Under the pieces are notes generated by a model. That model was given only the letters and a program-made list of their open reading frames with translations. It made no database searches and had not been told where the DNA came from. The position numbers were made by a program, and so were the translations under genes. This document shows positions 55,497 through 64,000 of a stretch of 64,000 bases of DNA, in pieces (position 1 is the first letter of the stretch; each line of letters opens with the position of its first letter). This DNA is from Planctomycetota bacterium (GTDB lineage Bacteria; Planctomycetota; Planctomycetia; Gemmatales; HRBIN36), in NCBI GenBank assembly GCA_014584395.1, contig JACTMY010000017.1:166012-230011 (forward strand), written 5' to 3'.

Positions 55497-58172
55497 ATGA
55501 ACGTTGAATACACCCCTTATCACGACATCGACCCCGTGGAGACGGCGGAGTGGCTGGATTCGCTCCAATCCGTCTTGCACACCCATGGACCCGCCCGCAC
55601 CCGCTACCTAATCGACCGCCTCGTGCAGCGCGGCCAACAATCGGGCGTCACCGCCTCCACGCCGGTCAACACCCCCTACATCAACACCATTCACCACAGC
55701 CAGGAAGTCGCCTATCCGGGCGACCGCGAGATCGAACGACGCATCAAGGGGCTGATCCGCTGGAACGCCATGGCCATGGTCACCCGGGCGGGGAAAAAGA
55801 GCAAGGGCATCGGCGGCCACCTGGCCACCTATGCCTCCGCGGCCACGCTGTATGAAGTCGGCTTCAACCATTTCTTCAAGGGCAAGTCGGCCCCCGGCGG
55901 CGGCGATCAAATTTACTTTCAAGGCCACGCCTCGCCCGGCATCTATGGCCGCGCTTTCCTCGAAGGCCGCTTGAGCATCGATCAGCTCGAAAACTTCCGC
56001 CGCGAGCTGGCCGAGGGCGGCGGGTTGTCGTCCTATCCCCACCCCTGGCTCATGCCCGATTTTTGGGAATACCCCACGGTGTCGATGGGCTTGGGGCCGA
56101 TCATGTCCATCTATCAGGCCCGCTTCAACCGCTATCTGCAGGATCGCGGCCTGGCCGACACGTCCCAGTGCCGGGTCTGGGCTTTCCTCGGCGACGGCGA
56201 AACGGACGAACCCGAAAGCCTCGGCGCCATCACCCTGGCGACCCGCGAGGGGCTGAACAACCTCACCTGGGTCATCAACTGCAACCTGCAGCGGCTCGAT
56301 GGTCCGGTGCGCGGCAACGGCCAGATCATCCAGGAATTGGAAGCCGCCTTCCGCGGCGCCGGCTGGAACGTCATCAAGGTCATCTGGGCCGGCGATTGGG
56401 ACCCGCTCCTCGACGACGACGAGGATGGCCACCTCGTCCGCCGCATGGGCGAGGTCGTCGATGGCTTCTATCAGAAATACATCGTCGAAAACGGCGGCTA
56501 CATCCGCCAACACTTCTTCGGCGCGCATCCGGAGCTGCTCAAGCTGGTCGAGCATCTGTCCGATGAGCAGATCAAGAGCCTGCACCCCGGCGGCCACGAT
56601 CCCCGCAAAGTCTACACCGCCTTCCTGCGGGCCACGGAGAACAAGGACGCCCCGACCGTCATCCTGGCGCGGACGATCAAGGGCTATGCCCTGGGCGAGG
56701 GCATCGCCGGCCGCAACACCGCGCATCAAAAGAAATCCCCCGAACTGGAAGGGCTCCGCACCCTCCGCGACCGCTACAGCCTTCCCGTCACCGATGCGCA
56801 GCTTGAGGACACCCCCTTCATCCATCCCGGCCCCAAGAGCCGCGAGGTGGAGTATCTCCTGGAGCGCCGCAAGGCCCTGGGCGGCTCCGTGCCCCAGCGG
56901 CGGACGACCTTCGCTCCGATCGGCTCCTACGCTGCCGGTCCCTTCGAGGATTTCAACAAGGGCAGCGGCGACCGCGAAGTCTCCACGACGATGGCCTTCG
57001 TGCAGATGCTCAGCAAGCTGCTCAAGGACAAGGAAATCGGCAAGCTGATCGTCCCCATCGTCCCGGATGAATCCCGGACGTTTGGCATGGACCCGCTGTT
57101 TCGCCAATGCGGCATCTACGCCCACAAGGGCCAGCTTTATGAGCCGGTCGACGCCGGTTCGCTGCTCTATTACCACGAAGCCCAAGACGGCCAGATTCTG
57201 CAAGAAGGCATCACCGAAGCGGGTTCAATGTGCTCCTTCGCGGCCGCCGGCACCGCCTACGCCGCCCATCAGGTCAACACGATCCCCTTCTTCATCTTCT
57301 ATTCGATGTTCGGCTTCCAGCGGATCGGCGATCTGATCTGGGCCAACGCCGATGCCCGCGGCAAGGGTTTCCTCCTCGGGGCCACCGCCGGCCGGACCAC
57401 CCTCAACGGCGAAGGCCTGCAGCACGAGGATGGACATACCCATGTCATGGCCAGCACCGTGCCGACTTGTCAGCCGTATGACCCGGCTTATGCCTACGAG
57501 GTGGCCACGATCATCCAGGACGGCATTCGCCGGATGTATCAGGAAGGCGAGAGCATCTTCTACTATCTGACCCTGTACAATCAAAACTACGCTCAGCCGC
57601 CCAAGCCCAGCGGCGCCAAGGACGGGATCTTGAAAGGGCTATATCACTTCAAGAAGGCCGCCCACCCCAAGGCCAAGCATCGGCTGCACCTCCTGGGCAG
57701 CGGCGTGCTCATGCCCGAGACGCTGCGGGCTCAGGCATTGTTGGCCGAGGAGTTTGATATTCACGCCGACGTTTGGAGCGCCACCAGTTTCACCCTTTTG
57801 CGGCGCGAGGCGATGGACTGCGAACGCTGGAACCTGCTCCACCCCGGCGAGACGCCCAAGGTCCCCTACGTGACGCAACTGCTCGGCAAGGACCCCTGGC
57901 CCGCGGTGGCGGTCAGCGACTATATGAAAATCCACGCAGATCAGATCGCCCGCTGGGTGCCTGGCGGCCTCCTCTCCCTGGGCACGGATGGCTTCGGCCG
58001 CAGCGAGAGCCGGGAGGCCCTGCGCCGCTTCTTCGAGGTGGATGCGGAGTGCATCGCGCTCGCCGCCGCCAGCCGCTTCGCAGGCACGGACAAGAAATTG
58101 GCCGGGAAGCTGAAAGAGGCGATGAAACGGTGGGGCCTGGACCCGAACAAACCCAACCCGATGCACGTCTAG
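55497..58172 (+). CDS. aceE: Pyruvate dehydrogenase E1 component, homodimeric
   Basis: Thiamine-diphosphate E1 that decarboxylates pyruvate and acetylates the lipoyl group of E2. The 891-aa length matches E. coli AceE. ETAEWLDSLQSVL, INTIHHSQEVAYPGDREIERRIKGLIRWNAMAMV, the ThDP motif FLGDGETDEPESLGAITLATREGLNNLTWVINCNLQRLDGPVRGNG and EAGSMCSFAAAGTAYA are family signatures; E. coli has GDGEMDEPES. I start at MNVEYTPYHDIDPVE, the family N-terminus, although its SD (AGGCGG) is only moderate. The 43-codon ORF extension lies in the leader. aceF and lpd are not adjacent, unlike in enterobacteria. Confidence 0.97.
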   Translation: MNVEYTPYHDIDPVETAEWLDSLQSVLHTHGPARTRYLIDRLVQRGQQSGVTASTPVNTPYINTIHHSQEVAYPGDREIERRIKGLIRWNAMAMVTRAGKKSKGIGGHLATYASAATLYEVGFNHFFKGKSAPGGGDQIYFQGHASPGIYGRAFLEGRLSIDQLENFRRELAEGGGLSSYPHPWLMPDFWEYPTVSMGLGPIMSIYQARFNRYLQDRGLADTSQCRVWAFLGDGETDEPESLGAITLATREGLNNLTWVINCNLQRLDGPVRGNGQIIQELEAAFRGAGWNVIKVIWAGDWDPLLDDDEDGHLVRRMGEVVDGFYQKYIVENGGYIRQHFFGAHPELLKLVEHLSDEQIKSLHPGGHDPRKVYTAFLRATENKDAPTVILARTIKGYALGEGIAGRNTAHQKKSPELEGLRTLRDRYSLPVTDAQLEDTPFIHPGPKSREVEYLLERRKALGGSVPQRRTTFAPIGSYAAGPFEDFNKGSGDREVSTTMAFVQMLSKLLKDKEIGKLIVPIVPDESRTFGMDPLFRQCGIYAHKGQLYEPVDAGSLLYYHEAQDGQILQEGITEAGSMCSFAAAGTAYAAHQVNTIPFFIFYSMFGFQRIGDLIWANADARGKGFLLGATAGRTTLNGEGLQHEDGHTHVMASTVPTCQPYDPAYAYEVATIIQDGIRRMYQEGESIFYYLTLYNQNYAQPPKPSGAKDGILKGLYHFKKAAHPKAKHRLHLLGSGVLMPETLRAQALLAEEFDIHADVWSATSFTLLRREAMDCERWNLLHPGETPKVPYVTQLLGKDPWPAVAVSDYMKIHADQIARWVPGGLLSLGTDGFGRSESREALRRFFEVDAECIALAAASRFAGTDKKLAGKLKEAMKRWGLDPNKPNPMHV

Positions 58173-58591
58173 TCAGCCACAACAACAGCAAGCCCGAAGC
58201 GCGAGCGCCGGGGTAACGCAGGGGGCTGACGCCCCCCGCTCGTCATGGAACTGCGCACGGGCGGACGGGACGCCCTTGGCAAAACGGCGAAATAGAAATT
58301 CGCGATGCGGGCGTGCCCAAACAGCGTTTGGGCACGAGGGGCAAGGACATTCAGCGGCATTGCCGCGCGATCATCAACAACAAGCTGAACCATGTCAAAT
58401 CGAACGGATCAATCTGGGTTGGAATTCCGCAGCTCACCAACCAACCAACAAGAGCACGGATTTGGCACCTTAGGCCATGGTGCCATTCTCCTGACCGGAA
58501 ATCGGTTGCCAAGCTCGGCTATTCGGGGCATCATCACGAGTAGGTAACCATCTTTGCGCATTAGCCTTCCATCATCAGAAAGACCCAACCC
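58173..58591. repeat. Spacer with GC palindromes resembling dispersed intergenic repeats
   Basis: Right after aceE, AGCCCGAAGCGCGAGCGCCGGGG leads into GGGGGC-TGAC-GCCCCC (58221-58236) and then CGCTCG, which can pair with the earlier CGAGCG. Similar GC palindromes are scattered between genes in Gemmata-type genomes, as far as I recall. A second hairpin, GGCACC/GGTGCC, lies at 58464-58484. Neither has a T run, but the first may help end the aceE transcript. No gene is supported here. Confidence 0.45.
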
Positions 58592-59905
58592 ATGCTTCGG
58601 GCCGTGGATATCATTCGCAAGAAACGCGATGGCGGAACGCTCGCCAACGAGGAGATCGACACCTTCATCCAGGGGGCCACCTCAGGCGCTTGGGAGAAGT
58701 ACCAGGTGACGGCGCTGCTCATGGCCATCTATTTCCGCGGCATGAGCGACGAGGAGACGGCGTATCTGACCGGGGCGATGGTCCGTTCGGGGGCGAAGCT
58801 GGATTGGTCCGACCAGCCCGGCCCCAAGGTAGACAAGCACAGCACGGGCGGCGTCGGCGACAAAACCTCGCTCATCCTCGCCCCCTTGGCGGCGGCCTGC
58901 GGCTGCAAGGTGCCCATGATGTCCGGACGAGGGCTGGGCCACACCGGCGGCACCCTCGACAAACTGGAGACCATCCCCGGCTTTCGCGTCGGGCTGCGGT
59001 TGCCGGAGTTCCGCGACGTCTTGCGCCGCCATGGCCTGGCCCTTATCGGGCAAACGGCCGAGGTCGCCCCCGCGGACAAGCTGCTCTATGCGCTCCGCGA
59101 CGTGACGGCGACGGTCGAGAGCATCCCGCTCATCGCCGGCTCGATCATGAGCAAGAAGATCGCCGAGGGGATCGATGCCTTGGTCATGGACGTGAAGTGC
59201 GGCCGCGGCGCGTTCATGAAGCAGCTCCCCGATGCCCGCCGACTGGCGGAGACGATTGTGGCCATCGGCGCGCAAAACGGCGTGCGGACCAAGGTCCTGA
59301 TCACCGCGATGGATCAGCCGTTGGGGACGGCCGTGGGGAATCGGCTCGAGGTCATCGAAAGCCTGGAGATACTGAAGGGGCGCGGGCCCGCCGATTTGAC
59401 CGCGCTCTCAGTTCGGCTGGCGGCGGAAATGGTTTGGCTCGGCGGTTTGGCCGATTCCCTGAAGACGGCTGAGGGGCAGGTGAACCAGGCGCTTTCTTCG
59501 GGCCGCGGTCTGGAGCTGTTCCGTGCCGTCATTGAAGCCCAGGGGGGCGACCCGAAGATGGTCGATGACTACGACCGAATGGTCCCGGCGCCGCAGCGCA
59601 TGATGTTGCAAGCCGAGCGGGATGGCTTCATCACCGGACTGGACGCCGAGCAGATCGGTCTGGGCTGTATGTTTCTCGGTGCGGGCAGGGCAAAGGCGGA
59701 AGACCAGGTGGACCATGCCGTGGGGGTCATCTTGCATGCCAAGATGGGAGCCAGGATTGAGGTTGGCGCTCCGCTTATGGAAGTGCATTATCGGCGCACG
59801 GAAGGGTTGGACCATGCCCTGCATCGGCTGCGGTCAGCGATCACATGGGGAGATGAACCGCCCACCCTGCCGCCGCTGATTCTCGAGGAAGTGCAGCCGC
59901 GCTAG
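58592..59905 (+). CDS. deoA: Thymidine (pyrimidine-nucleoside) phosphorylase
   Basis: Phosphorolyses thymidine or related pyrimidine nucleosides to base and (deoxy)ribose-1-phosphate. The 437-aa protein has [47 protein letters not shown] (phosphate binding), [21 protein letters not shown] (the family signature) and [12 protein letters not shown]. The C-terminal domain ([31 protein letters not shown]) is the usual lipoyl-like fold. Thymidine versus uridine preference is not clear. A spacer of about 420 bp precedes it. Its stop shares a CTAG with the convergent hisF. Confidence 0.93.
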   Translation: MLRAVDIIRKKRDGGTLANEEIDTFIQGATSGAWEKYQVTALLMAIYFRGMSDEETAYLTGAMVRSGAKLDWSDQPGPKVDKHSTGGVGDKTSLILAPLAAACGCKVPMMSGRGLGHTGGTLDKLETIPGFRVGLRLPEFRDVLRRHGLALIGQTAEVAPADKLLYALRDVTATVESIPLIAGSIMSKKIAEGIDALVMDVKCGRGAFMKQLPDARRLAETIVAIGAQNGVRTKVLITAMDQPLGTAVGNRLEVIESLEILKGRGPADLTALSVRLAAEMVWLGGLADSLKTAEGQVNQALSSGRGLELFRAVIEAQGGDPKMVDDYDRMVPAPQRMMLQAERDGFITGLDAEQIGLGCMFLGAGRAKAEDQVDHAVGVILHAKMGARIEVGAPLMEVHYRRTEGLDHALHRLRSAITWGDEPPTLPPLILEEVQPR

Positions 59906-60765
59906 CCGACCGGCGGCCGAACGCATACGCCGCGCTCGGCGAGGTAGCGTTTGATCATGGGGATGCCAAACTTTTCATCGTGGAAGATGCTCGCGGCCAG
60001 TGCGGCGTCGGCTTTCCCCTGAGTCAGCGCTTGATAGACGTGTTCGGGGCTCCCCGCGCCCCCGCTGGCGACAACGGGAATTTTCACCGCCTCGGCCACG
60101 GCTTGCGTCATCTCCAGATCATATCCCGCCTGGGTGCCGTCGGCGTCCATGGAGGTGAGAATGATCTCGCCCGCGCCTAATTGCTCGACCTCTTTGGCCC
60201 AGGCGACGGCTTCCATCCCCGTCGGCCGGCGTCCGCCATGAATGAAGACTTGCCACCAGACGCCGCCAGGCCGCGCTGCCCCCTGCGGCATCATCGGGCC
60301 ATACCAGGAAGCAGCGGGGCCGATCCAACTGGTTTCCGCCGCGAAGGGGGATTCCTCGACGGGGACGCGCTTGGGGTCGATGTTGACCACCGTGGCGCAG
60401 CGGCCGAATTTCCTGGAGATTTTCATGATCAATTCGGGATCGAGCACGGCGGAGGAATTGATGCTGACTTTTTCCGCTCCGGCCTGGATCAGTTGGGTGG
60501 CGTCTTCGATGGAGCGAATGCCGCCGCCCACGGTCAACGGCATGAAGCATTCCTCGGCCACGCGGCGGATGAGGTCGATCAGAATGCCGCGGCCTTCATG
60601 GCTGGCCGAGATGTCCAACACGACCAGTTCGTCGGCCCCCTCGGCTTCATAGCGGCGCGCCACCTCGACGGGATCCCCGGCGTCGCGGAGGTTGACGAAG
60701 TTGACCCCCTTGACCACGCGGCCATTCATGACGTCCAGGCAAGGGATGATCCGTTTCGCCAACAT
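59902..60765 (-). CDS. hisF: Imidazole glycerol phosphate synthase cyclase subunit HisF, with insertion
   Basis: HisF uses ammonia from HisH to form IGP and AICAR in histidine synthesis. [22 protein letters not shown] has the first catalytic Asp, VVNIDPKRV and [17 protein letters not shown] the second and further functional Asp, and LTVGGGIRS and VVASGGAG bind phosphate. It is 287 aa, about 30 more than usual. The extra residues lie after [40 protein letters not shown], just before the normal [12 protein letters not shown] loop. The frame is intact and both flanks are conserved, so it should be an inserted loop rather than a frameshift. hisH, hisA and the other his genes are not in the window. 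Confidence 0.95.
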   Translation of the reverse strand: MLAKRIIPCLDVMNGRVVKGVNFVNLRDAGDPVEVARRYEAEGADELVVLDISASHEGRGILIDLIRRVAEECFMPLTVGGGIRSIEDATQLIQAGAEKVSINSSAVLDPELIMKISRKFGRCATVVNIDPKRVPVEESPFAAETSWIGPAASWYGPMMPQGAARPGGVWWQVFIHGGRRPTGMEAVAWAKEVEQLGAGEIILTSMDADGTQAGYDLEMTQAVAEAVKIPVVASGGAGSPEHVYQALTQGKADAALAASIFHDEKFGIPMIKRYLAERGVCVRPPVG

Positions 60766-60807
60766 GGCACATTTCCCATCACGGCACGGAACGAGGCTCA
60801 GGCGGAC

Positions 60808-61617
60808 CTAACTGCTGGCACTGCGATAATGCCTGAGCGACAACCGCAGCACCCAGCGGCTCAAAATCAAGATGGCGGCGGCGCAGAGCAGCATGTACAG
60901 ACAAATCCAACCATCCAATAATTTAACCATCGTGCTGGCGGGAACGTGGACCACCAACATGACGGGAATAAGGAAGCTGAAGACGAAGCCGATCGGCGCC
61001 GCCCAGGTGTTGCGAAAGATGTCGCGGGGATAACGCATCAGGCTGGTGAACAGCCACCACAGTTCGAGCAGGCTCGAATTGCGGATCAGCCAGACCGACG
61101 TCGACGTCAGCATGAGCAGGAAGCCGTAGGCCAGCACCACCCCGGCCAGGAACATCAGGAGAAAGAGCACGAGTTGGAGCGGTTCGAGCGCCCATCCCCC
61201 CATGCGGTAGGAGAGGATCATGACGACAACGCCCAGGAAAAAGTTCGGCGCCGTCGACCAGTCGATTCCCTTGCAGGAGATCAAAAACTGCTCATCGATG
61301 GGCTGCAAAAGGTAAAAGTCCAATTCGCCGGTCCGCACCAATTCGGCAAACCCCATGAGATTTTCCAGGAAGAAGGTTTCAATCAGGCCTTCCAGGGCGT
61401 AGTAGCAGCCGACGAAGAAGAGATATTCCGCTTCCGACCAATAGGCGACGTGTGCGGTTTTGGCAAAGATCGTGCGATAGAAGAGCAGCAAAATCGACAA
61501 CCACAACACTTCGACGAGGATTTTGGCGAGGAAGTTGCCGCGGAAGGCCATTTCCCGAGCTAGGGAGAATTGGGCGAAGGCCGCCAGCAAGCGGGGATAC
61601 CGCGCCAAGCCGCTCAT
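60808..61617 (-). CDS. ABC-2 type transporter permease
   Basis: A 269-aa integral membrane protein with six predicted helices, typical of the DUF990/ABC-2 permease group: FLAKILVEVLWLSILLLFYRTIF, EYLFFVGCYYALEGLIETFFLENLMGFAELVRTGELDFYLLQPID (the characteristic G-E-LDxxLLxPxD segment), APNFFLGVVVMILSYRM, VLFLLMFLAGVVLAYGFLLMLTSTSVWLIR and further helices ending in a basic tail. The start is ATG 61617, which overlaps the pgsA stop by 4 nt (ATGA). The ATPase partner and second permease are not next to it here, so the substrate is unknown. Upstream ORF sequence overlapping pgsA is a shadow. Confidence 0.87.
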   Translation of the reverse strand: MSGLARYPRLLAAFAQFSLAREMAFRGNFLAKILVEVLWLSILLLFYRTIFAKTAHVAYWSEAEYLFFVGCYYALEGLIETFFLENLMGFAELVRTGELDFYLLQPIDEQFLISCKGIDWSTAPNFFLGVVVMILSYRMGGWALEPLQLVLFLLMFLAGVVLAYGFLLMLTSTSVWLIRNSSLLELWWLFTSLMRYPRDIFRNTWAAPIGFVFSFLIPVMLVVHVPASTMVKLLDGWICLYMLLCAAAILILSRWVLRLSLRHYRSASS

Positions 61618-62255
61618 GGGAGGTGCTCTCGGCGATAGATCCAATAGGCTTGCCGGAGGTACAACAGACCGCTCAAAAGTGTTGCCACGACCATGCCATG
61701 GATCAAAAACGTGCGGCATGCGATCCATGCATCCCTCCACGGATCGGGCAGCGGCGACGGCTTCAGGTCCATCACGACAAAGATCACCAGCAAAGCGCCG
61801 CACTGCAGGACCATTTTCACCTTGCCCGACCAGTCCGCGCCGAAGGCGGCATGATGCTGTTCCATGTAACCGCGAAGGCTCGTGACTAATAACTCGCGGC
61901 TCAAAACCAGGACCACCATCCACGGGGCCAGGCCGGTCCGCTCGGCTCCGATCGGCAAGAGACACGTGAAAGCGCCGCAAACCAGGATCTTATCGACTAA
62001 CGGGTCGAAATGTCGGCCCAGCGTGCTGCCCATGGCCAACAGTCTGGCCACGTAGCCGTCCAGCCAATCGGTGATCGCCGCCAGACAAAAGACGGCCAGG
62101 CAGGCTAGCCATTGTTCTGTGCCGATCAGAATGAAGAGCACGATGGCCAGCAGAAAGCGCAGAAACGTGAGCAGATTGGGAAGATTCAATGGCGAAGGTT
62201 CCGGCCGCTGGACGGGGCGCGACGAGGAGGGAACGGAGCTTAAAGTCGTCGTCAT
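61614..62255 (-). CDS. pgsA: CDP-diacylglycerol-glycerol-3-phosphate 3-phosphatidyltransferase
   Basis: Forms phosphatidylglycerophosphate, the precursor of phosphatidylglycerol, in the inner membrane. The 213-aa protein starts with a polar tail, then LNLPNLLTFLRFLLAIVLFILIG. It carries the CDP-alcohol phosphotransferase signature DWLDGYVARLLAMGSTLGRHFDPLVDK (D-x2-D-G-x2-A-R-x8-G-x3-D-x3-D), with all acidic residues present. Further membrane helices follow. It is translationally coupled to the ABC-2 permease gene. Other CDP-alcohol transferases are possible, but length and N-terminus favour PgsA. Confidence 0.9.
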   Translation of the reverse strand: MTTTLSSVPSSSRPVQRPEPSPLNLPNLLTFLRFLLAIVLFILIGTEQWLACLAVFCLAAITDWLDGYVARLLAMGSTLGRHFDPLVDKILVCGAFTCLLPIGAERTGLAPWMVVLVLSRELLVTSLRGYMEQHHAAFGADWSGKVKMVLQCGALLVIFVVMDLKPSPLPDPWRDAWIACRTFLIHGMVVATLLSGLLYLRQAYWIYRREHLP

Positions 62256-62429
62256 AACGGCGGGGACTCGTCAGGTTGAGACGCATGCATCTTGGACGCA
62301 AGCCAACACCGGCCGCCATCGTGCCACACTGGACGATGCTCCCAGGCCAGGCAGTCGCCTATCTCTTTTGTATCCAATTTCACGCATGAATGCTATGCGA
62401 TATCAGCGCCATCGGCGCATTCCAGCAGG

Positions 62430-63887
62430 CTAGCGGACAGACAGGGCTTTGCCCAGCAGATCGTAGCCGTCGCAGCCGGTGATTTTCGTTCGGACCAGAT
62501 CGCCGGGCTGGAGGTTCTTGCCCTTGATGCGAACAGTGCCGTCGATGTCCGGGGCATCCGCCTGCCCGCGGCCGATGAACCACCCCGGCGTCTCCGGGTC
62601 GGCTTGATCGATGATCGCTTCGAGTTCCTTGCCGATTTGTGCCTGGCTCCAGGCGAACGCGATGGGCTGTTGGGCGGCCATGAGGCGATCGCGGCGCTCT
62701 TCCTTGACAGTCTCGGAGAGTTGATCAGGCAATTGAGCGGCGGGTGTTCCCGGCTCCAGCGAATAGGTGAAGACGCCGGCCCGTTCGAACTTCGCAGCCT
62801 TGGCGAAGTCGAGCAGTTCCGCAAACTGATCCTCCGTCTCGCCAGGAAAGCCGACGATGAAGGTGGTGCGCATGACCACTGCCGGGATGCTGGAGCGCAG
62901 GTTGGCGATCAGCTTTTCGGTTTCGACCCGGGTGACGCGCCGGGCCATGCGCCGCAGCATGACGTCATTGATGTGCTGCAGCGGCATGTCGATGTAGGGA
63001 ATGATCTTGCGGGCCGAGGCGAGAGTGTGCAGCAACTCGTCCGTCAAATACATGGGGTAAACATAAAGGAGGCGAATCCACTCCACCCCATCGATCTGAT
63101 CCAGTGCTTGCAGCAATTCATGCAATCGCACCCGGCCATACAGGTCCAGGCCATAATAGGTCGTGTCTTGGGCGACGATGATGAGTTCTCGAACGCCATC
63201 GGCCGCCAGTTCTTTGGCTTCGGCCACGACGGCCTCGATGGGCTTGGTGACGTGTTTGCCCCGCATGCCCGGGATGGCGCAGAAGGTGCAAAGCCGATCG
63301 CAGCCTTCTGAGATTTTCAGGTAGGCATAATGGCGGGGCGTCAATCGGAAGCGGCCCTGATCGTTGAGGGCCTGAACCGGCGCGGGCCGAAACAGGGTTT
63401 TCTGCTCGACCAGGGCCGACTCTTTGGGCGTCATCGCCAAGGTGGGGATCGCCAGACGCTTGGGGCGAAGGACAACACCATGAGTCGGCGGCGGTGCGTC
63501 CTCGATGGCCGCGCCAGGAGCAAGCAGGTGGTCGCAAACCTGAGCGATTTCCTCCCGTCCGAAGACGCCGACAAGATGATCCACCTCGGGCACCTCCTCG
63601 AGCAGCATCTCTTTCTTGCGCTCGGCGAGACAGCCCGCGACGACCACCTTTTTCACCTGGCCCGCGCGCTTGAGATCGAGCATCTCGCGGATCACGCCCA
63701 GCGACTCGGCCCGAGCCGCCTCGATGAAGCCGCAAGTATTGATGATGACCACGTCGGCGCCGCGCGGATCGGACTGCAAGGCGAAGCCTTCGGCCGTTAA
63801 TTGGCCCAGCATCGCTTCGGAATCGACCAGGTTTTTCGCGCAGCCAAGCGTGACGAAGGCCAAGCTGCCTTTCACCGTTTGCGTCAT
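62430..63887 (-). CDS. rimO: Ribosomal protein S12 methylthiotransferase RimO
   Basis: A radical-SAM enzyme that adds a methylthio group to an Asp of ribosomal protein S12. The 485-aa protein has the N-terminal UPF0004 domain with FVTLGCAKNLVDSEAMLGQL (the KNLVDSE form is typical of RimO rather than MiaB) and INTCGFIEAARAES. The radical-SAM site is CDRLCTFCAIPGMRGKH, with CxxxCxxC near the middle. GLDLYGRVRLHELLQAL and PYIDMPLQHIND follow, and the C-terminal TRAM domain includes GWFIGRGQADAPDIDGTVRIKGKNL. Three N-terminal cluster cysteines are present. I start at MTQTVKGSLAFV; MIEM three codons upstream is an alternative. Slightly longer than usual, by about 40 residues. Confidence 0.95.
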   Translation of the reverse strand: MTQTVKGSLAFVTLGCAKNLVDSEAMLGQLTAEGFALQSDPRGADVVIINTCGFIEAARAESLGVIREMLDLKRAGQVKKVVVAGCLAERKKEMLLEEVPEVDHLVGVFGREEIAQVCDHLLAPGAAIEDAPPPTHGVVLRPKRLAIPTLAMTPKESALVEQKTLFRPAPVQALNDQGRFRLTPRHYAYLKISEGCDRLCTFCAIPGMRGKHVTKPIEAVVAEAKELAADGVRELIIVAQDTTYYGLDLYGRVRLHELLQALDQIDGVEWIRLLYVYPMYLTDELLHTLASARKIIPYIDMPLQHINDVMLRRMARRVTRVETEKLIANLRSSIPAVVMRTTFIVGFPGETEDQFAELLDFAKAAKFERAGVFTYSLEPGTPAAQLPDQLSETVKEERRDRLMAAQQPIAFAWSQAQIGKELEAIIDQADPETPGWFIGRGQADAPDIDGTVRIKGKNLQPGDLVRTKITGCDGYDLLGKALSVR

Positions 63888-64000
63888 CTCGATCATCTCA
63901 GAAGCAGGGAATGCACGGTAACAACCTATTGTATGACTCACGTTTTGTTATTGTAAGATGCCCGCCGGCATTGGATGATGTCCGTCCGACCCCATGGAAC

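Noticed and set aside
55608-57203. 531-aa minus-strand ORF opposite aceE
   Set aside because: Antisense shadow of aceE, with no support.

Overview
The window looks like a chromosome segment of a planctomycete, probably a Gemmata-type relative. The reasons are the GC-rich sequence, a Ser/Thr kinase fused through one membrane segment to kinesin-light-chain-type TPRs, a formylglycine sulfatase, a PQQ-like beta-propeller protein, many unique secreted proteins, and SD-led genes on both strands with little operon conservation. The taxon is an inference from gene content. No rRNA, CRISPR array, prophage or complete IS element was seen.

Layout. 0.2-8.2 kb is almost all minus strand: a secreted alpha/beta hydrolase, a beta-class DNA methyltransferase, an unknown membrane-anchored protein, and the tight run mnmG > PLP decarboxylase > metallophosphatase. 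8.2-12 kb is plus strand: a HAD hydrolase, a di-heme cytochrome c closed by a strong terminator, and an orphan CusB-like adaptor with His-rich ends. 12-18.5 kb is glycan metabolism: GH57 and galT behind a good sigma70-type promoter, a TPR/proline-rich protein, and glgA. dnaK (18.7-20.7 kb) faces pheA (chorismate mutase/prephenate dehydratase), which is followed by trpS. The dnaK-pheA spacer holds a sigma54-like promoter pointing at dnaK and, 90-160 bp upstream of it, repeated GCCAAAATGGC palindromes.

23.4-25 kb is a scrambled accessory patch next to tRNA-Ser(UGA): an AbiEii-like nucleotidyltransferase with a small partner gene, a short remnant of an N6-adenine methylase, and another fragment. 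25-30 kb carries a PQQ-like propeller protein, a pRiA4b ORF-3-like protein, an ATP-cone protein that looks like a degenerate ribonucleotide reductase relative, and threonine synthase. 30-36.8 kb carries a LolA-like periplasmic protein, a TPR/YggX fusion, a GH2-like fragment protein, queA, fumarase class I and the N-degron leucyltransferase bpt. 36.9-41.2 kb has a lipoprotein, a coiled-coil MscS channel and a ParA ATPase.

41.2-47 kb is a plus-strand glucan unit: a consensus sigma54 -24/-12 element, a 69-aa protein, a GH63-like glucosidase, a GH13 amylase and a membrane protein. 47-55 kb encodes envelope proteins (two outer-membrane barrels, a sulfatase preceded by a signal-peptide-only mini-ORF) and the kinase/TPR protein. 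55-64 kb is central metabolism: aceE, deoA, hisF with an unusual insertion, an ABC-2 permease, pgsA and rimO.

The two sigma54-type promoters, one on the main Hsp70 chaperone and one on glucan breakdown, are the most interesting signals. They are motif readings, not measured promoters. Most other genes are housekeeping. The long ORFs antisense to dnaK, mnmG, glgA and GH57 are GC-rich shadow frames and were left out.
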